This document shows, in pieces, positions 46,340-56,300 of a stretch of DNA of 64,000 bases (its first letter is position 1; every line of letters begins with the position of its first letter). Source of the stretch: Topomyia yanbarensis. Its lineage: Eukaryota > Arthropoda > Insecta > Diptera > Culicidae. A program made the translations under genes and the position numbers. The stretch covers positions 4,368,501 through 4,432,500 of the forward strand of contig NC_080671.1 in the NCBI RefSeq assembly GCF_030247195.1, written 5' to 3'. The notes beneath the pieces are model-generated. The model had not been told where the DNA came from. It did not search any database and saw only the letters and a program-made list of their open reading frames with translations.

Positions 46340-46680
46340 TTTAACTCTATATGCGGAGTTGGGAATCGATCCCAGAGGAGCTGCGTACACGGCAGCTCTT
46401 TCGATGCATCCAGCAGCTGCCTCGGAACGACACAGGCACAGGTGGGTAACGGTAGTCAGACACAATCTCGACCAAAAGTCCCTGTTGCAGCACCAATTTC
46501 TGGTGTAAATTCGTAGCAACGCCGTTGTGACGCTGTGTGAAGGTTGCATTGGCTAGTACGCGGCAGCCTGCCATAATGTGGTCGTTCATTTTGAGCGTCG
46601 GGTATAGTACTACATGACTAACTGCAATCACTGCGAAGGTGACAATTTTTCGAAAGTCTGTCAATAACCGTGGAACCAAA
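46340..46680 (-). other. tRNA-like segment plus retroelement-like reading frame
   Basis: On the minus strand, 46420-46346 contains GGATCGATTCC, one base from the tRNA B-box consensus, preceded by a stem 'agctgc' / 'gcagct' around a 7-base loop, as in an anticodon arm. A clear A box is lacking, so it looks like a tRNA-derived SINE or pseudogene rather than a tRNA. Immediately upstream on the same strand (to 46679) is a frame with segments NDHIMAGCRVLANATFTQRH and GVATNLHQKLVLQQG. These resemble a stretch found after the reverse transcriptase in some insect non-LTR elements. This second match is from memory and weak. Confidence 0.3.
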
Positions 46681-46979
46681 ACATTTCACAGAGTGCAAGC
46701 ATGATTCAAAAAACCTCAACATAATCTTAATTTAAACTTTTTTGTCTTTATGTAATGCAAATATGTATATTTAGACTGATTGAATTGGCAGCTTCACATT
46801 ACGATCGAATCAAGTAGCAGGCGGAGTGGACCACATTTTGACCATCAATGTTATTCATAGACACACTGTGCAGGCAACTGCTACAAATCAGCAATTTTCC
46901 TATCGTGCAAAGCAGGCCATATGTATTTGCAATCGAATCTAGACATCTGCGTAGCACTGCACAAGTGTACACAAGTGAT

Positions 46980-47480
46980 TGTTTATGCTACAAACACTAA
47001 GCCACTTGCGGGCGTCGCGGATACCGCGGTACCAATTCCCACTTCCATACCCTCTAGCTCTAGTCTGCTCGCTGCTGCGTTGTTCACTTGTATGCTCTTG
47101 AGTAGCACGTGTTGGTAATCGGTTTCGGTGTTTCGCTTCCACGCTTGCTTCGATCGATGGTTAGAAGAAGAGTATGACGCGCACTGACAAGTTGCCATAT
47201 TGTTGTTCGCGCGGCTGTTTTGCCTGCTTTCCTGGTGGGCTAGACCGAGCGGGGAGCGCAAAAACGCGTCATCATTCAGAGTTGCCTAGGTGTTGTATAC
47301 TGACCGGGTAGAACGAACTGCTGCGATCGTCCGTTGATGTGTACAGCCCACTGACCGGGTGGTGGCGCTGAGAGACTAGCAATGTGTGGATATTGCGAAT
47401 TGGCGCTCCTCTCAGCACCTCCGCTTACTCGAGGTAAACGTTGAAGCTGTGCGGTTGGGAAAACCGACCGGCTGTTCCGA
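46980..47480 (-). promoter_or_regulatory. Promoter/leader-like island, minus strand
   Basis: GC-richer, repeat-free block. The minus strand has two initiator-like sites in near-identical context, cccggTCAGT, at 47354-47350 and 47303-47299. Downstream is a leader-like A/C-rich stretch ('gaagcgaaacaccgaaacc', 'gagcatacaagtgaac') of the kind seen in mosquito 5' UTRs. An open frame of 92 codons (47261-46983) begins MRSPLG and is not recognised. A possible donor is GAG|GGTATG near 47060. It may be an alternative first exon of the same minus-strand gene as the islands at 29.4 and 9 kb. Confidence 0.35.
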
Positions 47481-47489
47481 ATCAATTTG

Positions 47490-48590
47490 ACTTTTGATTG
47501 TATGTGAACGAAAAAAAAGTTGTCAAATGTAGTTTATCAATACCAATCACCTGTTTGAATGGGAAATCACGTAGAATCATTGGACTACTGATAAGTTCAC
47601 AGTTGGATAGGTTTTTCCCGACTAATAATAACATTTGATTGCAGTACTTTTTCTTGTACACTGTACATCTTGAATGATTTTTGGACAAGATATGGTCTAC
47701 CTGCTATGTATCCTTTTATGATCAGTATCATCTACCGAGTGAAGAACGGAAGATGTTATTTAATAAACCTGTACTTTTAGGGGAGCACAGCACATGTGAC
47801 GTCAAACCTGATCGTATACTGACTGGCATTGATGGATGCTACAAAACAAAAGAATTTAGAGTCTAATAGATTTCTTCCTGTTGTCTTATGCTCTACCTCT
47901 CCGATTCAATTTCGATTTGCACCATAAGCTGCCAATTTTGAATAGATCATGAGTTGCGGAATTTGTAAGCAAGCGAAACTTATGAAAAGAAAAACTGCAC
48001 GCGTATGATATTTTTACCGTTGCTTGTTAGCATACGTGTTTGAACGCGTTTTTTGAGATCTTGTGGTGATCACAATACCTAAGCGGGTTGAGATTTGGTG
48101 TTGGAGTTGTTTTTCGCAATAAACCTTGCAGCGTAGGTACAGGTAGATAAATTCTATACTCTTAGGAGAAAAAATACAAGCGAAATATTGCCAAAAAGTA
48201 AATTGATTGATTATAACGTTGTCCAATTTTGGCATAAAACACACACAGAACACACTCGCTTGGCCCGTAGTTTTATTCAGAAACAAGATATTTTCCAAAC
48301 AATTTCCCCCTAAAAAAAACAAAAATATTACACACAAAATTCAAATTCGTGCGTTTCATGGAACATACTCTAATAAAGAGTGTTTTTGGATATATTTGAC
48401 AACTGAGTTGACATTTGATCGGATTGTTTGAGTTTTTATTGCAATTTTGTTATGCAACAACAACGTTTTCAAATTTTGGAATTCTTTATCGACCAAGCAA
48501 ATTTGTCGTAGTTTCCTATGGGTATTTAAACATTCAAATTTGTGCATTGGGCGTAATAAGCAGACGGAAGAAGTCTCAAAAATTTCATTA
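47490..48590. other. AT-rich stretch without recognised genes
   Basis: Frames of up to 118 codons occur on both strands over 48000-48770 but overlap the dispersed repeat beginning near 48600 and look like chance openings. Nothing else was recognised. Confidence 0.35.
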
Positions 48591-48599
48591 CATCTTGAA

Positions 48600-49969
48600 C
48601 AAGCGACTGTGTTTTTTATTCCAAAATGTGACAACAACTTGGATTTGTAGTTCTAGGTCACTAACAGTTGCCACATTGGCCATCACCGATGGTTCCGGAA
48701 GCCCTGTCAGAATAATAAATATTCAGAATAATAGTAAAATCTATTTTACAGTGATGACTCGATCGATTTGACCAAACTTAGTCTCAAATGAACGGCGTTC
48801 TTAAAAAAAAATTATTGAATTTTATTTCGATCCTACTTCCGATTGCGGAGTTACGGGTTGTGGAATGTGGTAACAGAGAAAACTCTTATTCAAACCAACA
48901 CCGCAAAAAAATTTTTTTAGCTAAAATAAGAGCCAAACATCTTGCATTTGCAGTTCTAGATCACTGACGGCTCGTCGAAATCTTGTTGGCCACGTTGACC
49001 ATCATAGACGGTGTTGGAAGCAGAGTTAAAAATAATCGAAGCTCTTTTTTAACAGCTGAAAATGAACCTGATGCGACTCGCGGTGAATAGAAAAAATATT
49101 CGTTCAAATATCCATGTTATTCATTCAGTTGAATATCGTACAATATATTCATTTCACTAATCATATAGGAAAATGTTTTCAAATGCCGGTAAAGCAAATG
49201 AAACAACAATCATCATCGCTTACATTGTGCCAGGGCCTACTTTGATGCGCTTGATTCTTTGCTGCACGGCCGCTTCGTGTAATAATGAAAATCTGCATGG
49301 ATGAATGAGCGGTTTGTTCGTTTGACGTTTTCAGCTGCGTCACTGAATATTGAAAATGAATGCGGCTGAATATGATAAATTTTCATGCAATTAATTCGAA
49401 TATTTTTAACTCTGGTTGCAAGTGACTGGAGAAAATCATTCATTCATTCCAGTTCAGGAGTTACGGGTTGAAGAGTACGGCCACACAGCAAATTCCTTTA
49501 TAAACTGGTAAAACCATGACGCCCGAATGATGTAAATACATATTCAAATAGGTTCAATATTACTTGGATTTGCGGATCTGGATCAACAATTACCAATCAA
49601 AGTAGCTTTGACCACGTTGGCCATCTATGACGGTTCTTGATACCCCCGGGTAGTTCCTAAGCTCATATCACACCTATTTTCCAGCGAACTCTTAACCGAT
49701 TTTTAAGTGGATTTGAAATGAAAGATATAATACTTCCATTGACTGCTATTGAATTTCATTCAGTTTTGACTTTTGGTTCCGGAGTTACAGGTTGGTGACC
49801 GCAATCACATTGGATTTCTCATATAAACCGGTACAATCGTAATATCTCATAGGTTAAAAATTTATAAAAAGAACATCAAATAACTTCGATTCGCTGGCCT
49901 AGATCACTGAGGGTAAATCAAAGATTATTGGAATAAATTATCGGTAATTTTAGAAGACCCGGGTACCGG
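48600..49969. repeat. 'atggctgaaccgat' dispersed repeat, copy interrupted twice
   Basis: Carries the family marks: 'aggtcactaacagttgcc', 'acattggccatcaccgatggttccggaagcc', a unit 'gatgactcgatcgatttgaccaaacttagtctcaaatga' near 48755, and 'ttccggagttacaggtt' near 49775. It is split by a hAT MITE at 49021-49414 and then by a 2.4-kb insertion at 49970, after which it resumes at 52348. Non-coding. Confidence 0.75.
49021..49414 (+). mobile_element. hAT MITE family 1, copy A (394 bp)
   Basis: Ends are CAGAGTTAAAAATA and its inverted form TATTTTTAACTCTG. The flanking 8-mers gttggaag (49013-49020) and gttgcaag (49415-49422) differ at one base. A second copy in the opposite orientation lies at 53394-53799 and is similar throughout its length. 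Interiors hold 'gaatgaatgcg/cgcattc' motifs. No ORF. Together the copies show an active hAT transposase once existed in this genome. Confidence 0.88.
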
Positions 49970-52347
49970 GAAAAATTGTTAGAGGATTCGAGTGTGTATC
50001 TTCGTCGCGAGCTCCCTTCGAGTCGGTTAATTTTTATCTTTTTCGGCACAGTTTACTGCCTCCCGGTTATCAAAAGTGTGAATAACAGTGCAATTCAATG
50101 ATTATATAAAGTGAAGTGGCTTATAAAAGCATTTTCGGCATATTTTCGACAGACGCGAGTGGTGACAGTTTGTGAAAATCGAATTCCGGCAAATGAAAAA
50201 AATATCTGTTCCTCGCATTACGGGCCGTCGATTCCCGATGCAAGGACAATAAAAGTGCACAGAAAACATCTAGAAACACAGTGTACATTGTAAAAATAGT
50301 GCAAAATGGTTTTTCAGAGAAAAAAATTCGATCCGAAAAGTGAAAAAATATGGCAATAAGAAGAAATGACATATTCAAACAATTGGCGTTTCACCAGCGA
50401 CTAGCGACTACCAGGTGTCGCCCCAAAATTCTTCGTCGGAACAATAGGTGGCAAACCAGCCGGTCGGTGCTCAGCTAATTTCGTCCGCGTCCCTTGTCAC
50501 CTATTTTTTTTTATTGGGTGTTTCATCGGCGGTGCTATCTTTGAAAATGAGCCGTCTTGGATATTCAACTGTTTTTTTTACTTTCTTATTTTATTGCAAA
50601 TGAGTAGAGGTTTTGATTCTTTTATATTCAGGATTGCAGATATTTTGTCGCATGTAAATTTTGGGTGTTCGTTGATGGGGAACACGCGCTGTAAGGGAAC
50701 ACGTCTCTGCCGGTCGGCCAACTTTTCTTTGGGCTGAGCAAACTAATTTCTATGTTTGTTTAGGCTTTGCTTTACCAACGGGGGAACTGATCCACATAGC
50801 ATTCAATGTGCTTAGGGAAAACACATGGCCTTATTTGAGTGGAATGATGACTTCAATCATGTATAAGGTTTGAGAATTTACAATTCGCGAGAGGGATCGG
50901 GGACCGGTTGGCAATTACCTTCAGTTATGTCAGCACGAAGAATAAGCGTTTTGCTGTCATTTTCGTTGGTTAGCTTTCAATTCTATCTCATGCCTCCACG
51001 CGAGTCTGTCTATTGATGACATTTGGTCCTTAGACCGGCGACGACTGGGAGCTATCAGCCTTCTACCGATAGTAGCCGAATGAGAGTGTGCGAACAGATC
51101 TAGCCGAGAAAAAGATACCGTAAAAGTTGTTCGGAAAGCAGCTCCAATAAGACTTTAATTTGACTAGTATCGATGATCGCGGGTCAATACGTACTGAAAA
51201 TTCGCCGCGTCTGTTTTAATGAATCTAATTTCATGTTCGGTTATTGGTAACAAGCCCGTGCATCAGGTTAACGATCCTCTGTATTTTTCATCAATGTTCG
51301 ATATAATCGTACGTATACGTGTATTTCACAAACAATCCGATATTAGAAATAGGAAATACTTTCGTTGATTTATAACATCTAGAGCTATCATAACTCTTTG
51401 TATAACGTGTTATCACTCGGTAGTGTTCAACCCAATAAATATATCGTCGAGAAGGAATAGTGAAATTTGTCAGAATACTGTCGCAATAAATAGTGATCCG
51501 GCCCATTATGCAGATAAGATTGGCTTTTCTAGGCAATATTCCCACGATCGGCTGTGTGGATGTGAAATTGCTTTTGTTTAGAAAACATAGGATACTCTCG
51601 GTAGCCGGCTACCCCGATTTTAAAAGAACCAAAAACTAAACAAGATCTTGTTTTTCGAGCGAACTTCTTTAAAACCAACTGAACTACTACCTAATAAACT
51701 ATGCTTTACAGGTCGCATCGCTTGCTTGGAGCGAATCCTAGACCCTATTCCCTTCCAAACCACCAACTCCGCGATACCTATGGAAGAGTCTGATGAACAT
51801 TCTGTATAAGATTCCTCATTTTATTCAAGCGATCGCCGGGTAAAATCAGCACTGACACGATAGAAACCACGAAAAATTTGTCGCGTGATTGAATATTATT
51901 AAAAAATAAAAGCAGTGCTCCTTATAGCCGCTATCCGGAGTTCAAGTTGCTTATTTTGCTAATCGTATTAATACAACAAATGATAAATTTCCCGAATTCT
52001 CGGCAGCCGGCTGCCCAGAGCAATTATTACATGATAATGCTATTGGCACACTTACTAACAACTCTCCCCTTCCCGTGATACATGTGGAGATGCAGAGGAT
52101 TCCTCGGTCTCTAGTAGCAACATGTATCGGACTAACATTCCTTCCTTTCCCAGAAGATCTGCATTCGGACGTGGCCGGCGTCCGTATTGATCAGCATGCA
52201 GGGATCAGAATAGATTGTACAATGTGGCTCATCATGTTATTCCCAAGCATGTTGTTCCAATAAACATTTTGCAACCTAATTTGGTTCTGGTCAATAACGG
52301 AGTAGCAACTACGGGCGATCTCTTATGCTTATGCTTATGCTAATTCC
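49970..52347 (+). mobile_element. 2.4-kb retroposon-like insertion, no ORF, 18-bp target duplication
   Basis: The sequence agaagacccgggtaccgg is present at 49952-49969 and 52348-52365, and the dispersed repeat is continuous across the two, so 49970-52347 is an insertion. It ends in ttatgc tandem copies ('cttatgcttatgcttatgct') and 'aattcc'. A long target duplication and a short 3' tail repeat are typical of non-LTR retroposition. The left part looks like a leader ('gtgaataacagtgcaattcaat'). No reverse transcriptase or gag frame was found; the longest frames are below 90 codons. A motif close to 'tcggYagccggctRccc' recurs near 51599 and 51999, with a weaker version near 51925. It may be an internally deleted element or a retroposed non-coding RNA. 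Confidence 0.65.
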
Positions 52348-52470
52348 AGAAGACCCGGGTACCGGATATATTCCAGAACTAAAGTCACTTCGGCAATGAC
52401 TGAATCAATTTTCAGTAACCTAGTTTCAAATGATCGATCGAAAATAAATGTTGCAAAGATGGAATATGCT
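52348..52470. repeat. Continuation of the interrupted dispersed repeat
   Basis: After the 18-bp duplication the sequence 'ggcaatgactgaatcaattttcagtaacctagtttcaaatga' continues the unit pattern of the family, matching 15700-15745 in order. Confidence 0.65.
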
Positions 52471-52479
52471 TCGTATAAC

Positions 52480-53290
52480 GAAGAATATATTAGAATATAA
52501 AAATCGAAATACACTTCAAGCGTAAAAATCGGACAGAGATCCAGCAGCATAAGAATCGCTTAAAAAATGTTCACTCGTGAAACTCGTCAAGGATTGGTTT
52601 TCAAGGGCATTAAAAGTCGGCTAAAAAACTACTTTGGAAAAATCGGATATATTTTTTCCGCTTTTTATAAGGTTTTTTATCCGACTCTTACAAAGGAAAT
52701 CCCCAGTCTGATTTTTATACTTGAAGTTTATATCCAGTTTTTATATTCTAATGTTTTTGATGCGGGTTTTACGAAGCATGTTCTGTCCTTGCGATTTTTA
52801 CTTTCGGTAGCTCAAATGGAAGGTATAACGGGTGTTCAACAAAAAATGAGAGTTTTTCAGTAATGTATTTAAAAAACAAAAAAAATCAACGAATTCAGTA
52901 TTTTTTATTTGAAACATAATGTCTTTCTTTAAGAAAATGTCAATGAATATTGAAGTAGGGCCCTGGTCAGCCGTAAGACGCAACTTAGTCGCGAAGCTAT
53001 CACAAGAGCGCTGGACGGCACCGACGTCCATCTTCCGGATTCAATTCCGGATCCTGGTGGTCAACTCCCAAGTGACAATTGAAGTTTTTATAGCACGCTA
53101 CAAGATTTGTTTGCCCGGATGCGACTCTTCTTAGGCCGAGTCTCTGAAGAAAATTCACCTAAAGAAATTATTCAGGATCGAACCAGACAGGCTTATCAAA
53201 AGTTAGCCTCCAAAAGACGGGTAGACGACCCTATTATCAACTAGTAGCAATCATTCAAAACCAAGAGGATGACATGACGTCATATTGGCT
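52480..53290. other. Unassigned stretch; end of the minus-strand retroelement not located
   Basis: It includes 'gggtgttcaacaaaaaatgagag' near 52830 and a GC-richer patch at 52955-53130 ('gctggacggcaccgacgtcc'), open on the minus strand for 77 codons and not recognised. The 3' end of the retroelement at 53-60 kb may lie here or just to the right. Confidence 0.3.
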
Positions 53291-53369
53291 TAGTCAACAT
53301 AAAAAACTTTGTTTGTAACAAAATTAACGAAATTTGTCTAAATACAAACGAGGAGCACTTTAATTTGCA

Positions 53370-56300
53370 TCAAATTAGAGAAAGTGTGGCTTGCAGAGTT
53401 AAAAATATTCAAATTCATTGAATGAAAATTGATCATATTCAGCCGCATTCGTTTTCAATATTCAGTGACGCAGCTGAAAACGTCAAACGAACAAACCGCC
53501 CATTCATCTATGCAGATTTTCATTCGTCTCCGATTATTACACGAAGCGACCGTGCAGCAACGAATCAAACGCATCAAAGTAGGCCCTGGCACAATCTAAG
53601 CGATGATGATTGTTGTTGTATATGCTTTTCCGGCATTTGAAAACATTTTCCTAGATAATTAGTGAAATGAATATATTGTACGATATTCAACTGAATGAAT
53701 AAGAAGGAACATTTGAATGAATCTTTTTTCTATTCACCTCGAGTCGCGTCAGGTTCATTTTCAGCCGTCAAAACAGAGCTTCGGTTATTTTTAACTCTGG
53801 TGGCTTGTTTTCTATTGTTTACATATTTGTCATATTTCCTTCTTAATTCATCTAATTCCCTACAGTTAATCAGTATAATCTCAACCGTCATTCTCGTATT
53901 GCAGGTTAAGCACTTTGGAGGATCCACCCGAGAGATTGTGTGGGCATGTGTTACACGGGTATGTCCTACGCGAAGTCTGGACAGTACTTTTTGTTCAATT
54001 TTCTTTTCCCTATCTTTCCATTTATCTATGTCTCCTTTTATCTTTTGTGTATGCCCTCTCGTCCCTCTCCAGTGCAGCACGAAGTGATCCTCTATTTTTT
54101 TCTGAATGCCTGATTGATGTCCGCCGTTGGCACTGTTTTAGTAGCCATTTTCCTTGATCTCCGTCCGCACAATGCAAGGTAATCCGCCTGATGATTTCCA
54201 CGGATCCCACAATGGCCCGGTACCCAACATATCGTTATTAGGGGGTCACAGATTTCTTCGATTTTCTGTACGAAAGGGTGATGTGTTTCCTCGGATTCTA
54301 AAGCCGTGATAACGGAAAGTGAATCAGTCAGAATTACTGTAGGGATATCATCAAGCTTTTTTATTAATTGCGACGATAATTGCGGCCGCTTCCGCTGAAA
54401 AAACTGAGCACGTGGAAGGGAGGCGGAGGGAAATTCCAGCTCCAATCCCACTCACTCCAATACCCACTCTATTGTCCAGTTTAGAACCGTCCGTGAAGAT
54501 TTTGCGGTGATTAGTATATTTTTGGCTCATTAGTTTGTTAAATTCTACCTGTGCTACGAGGGGGGATGATCCTGCTCTTACGATACGTGCCAGAGATGTA
54601 TCCAAGTTAGGCCCATGCCTGTACCAGGCACGATGCTGTACTCGAGGTAGAACTGCAATTTCTGGCAGAGCTATTCCAGTAAACATGTTGTGGACGTTTC
54701 TAGCTGTCTGCAATAGTAAACAATCTCCTCCGATGGTCTTTTCTAAGAAACTAAGTGCTCTTTTCATAATGGCTATCGCCACCGCCCATTTACATGGCAA
54801 GATCCCGGCCTCGATGCAGGCCGCCTGTGCTGGTGTGCTTGGTAGGAGATTGCCCGCAATCCTAACCGTTCCGTGGTAAAGGGGTGCCAGAATGCTCACT
54901 AAGTTCTCCCACCTTCTACATGTAAGTTCCAGTCCATAAAAAATTTTGCTATTGATTAGAGCATTACTAACGTTTAGTACCGTTCTTCTGTTAGTCTTTG
55001 GGTGTCTGCTACTGATTACCCTCACCAACCGTTTTCGACTTTTGCATTCATTTTTAATATGTTGGAAGTGGGGCAAAAAGGACATCTTTCTGTCCATTAC
55101 GATTCCGAGTATTCTAGGTTCCTTTCTGTAGGGGATGGTGATACCGGACATTTTCACCGGACGAGTCTGCGCGTTGTGCGTGGTGTTGCAACAATGTGTT
55201 ATGCTACATTTGGTGGCTGAAATCTTAAATCCTACCGATTCCGCCCATTTATTGGTGGCGTTGACAGCAGCTTGAAGTTTTATTCTGGTTCTTGCTATAG
55301 TTTGTCCTATTACCACTATGATGATATCGTCTGCGTATACAAAAATATACACTCCTCCAGGCAGTGCCGAGAAGAGTGAATTCATGCTTATCAAAAATAG
55401 CGTTACAGCTAGCACCGACCCCTGGGGAATTCCATTCTCTTCCCGAAATATGGCCGACTGCTTGCCTCCGATACAGACCTGAAAGCTGCGCTCCTTCAAA
55501 AATTCCTGGATGAAGTGACAAAGATTTCCCTTAATTCCCCATTGGTGTAGTTGTTGCAGTACTCCTGTTCGCCAGACGCTATTATAGGCTTTCGAGATAT
55601 CTAGTATGGCTATATCCGCATGGAGATCATCATCGAGTGCTTGGTTAAGAGTCTCACCCAAGGACCCCAAATGAATCCCCGTTCCAAGTCCTTTTCTAAA
55701 CGCGAACTGTCTGCGGTCTAAAAGATTCCTCTCCTCGAGTAAGGTGGCTAGTCGCCTATTAACCATCCTTTCCATTGTTTTTGCAACACAAGACAAAAGA
55801 TTTATTGGTCTGAAGTCACTTGGTTCTCTCGATTGGCCATTTTTTTTGGGAATGGGGACAACCAACGCTCGTCGCCAGCTATCTGGGAAGGAGCCGCCTT
55901 CCCAGATTCTGTTAAAACTGTCCAAAAGCTTTGCTTTACCACTTCCCGGGAGATGGCGAAGCATCGGGTACCCGACATCGTCATGTCCGGCCGATTTTCC
56001 TCGTGAATTGTTTAAAGCCACCGCCATTTCCATTCCGGAGAGAGGGCGGTTATAATCCTCGCTAGCATCTGTGGTGAAGAATATTTTGGTATTCATTTTT
56101 TCTTTCCGTCTCACAAAAGACGCAGGTTGGAGTTCATCCGAAGATAAACTCTGGAAGTATTTGCCAATTTCATTCGCAATTGCAGTGGGATCCGTTATTG
56201 TTGTACCATCAATATTGAAAGAAAATCCAGTTTGCCGTCGCTTGCCACTTAGGGCATTTACCCGTCTCCATAACTCCTGAGTGGAGGAGTCTGGGCTGAT

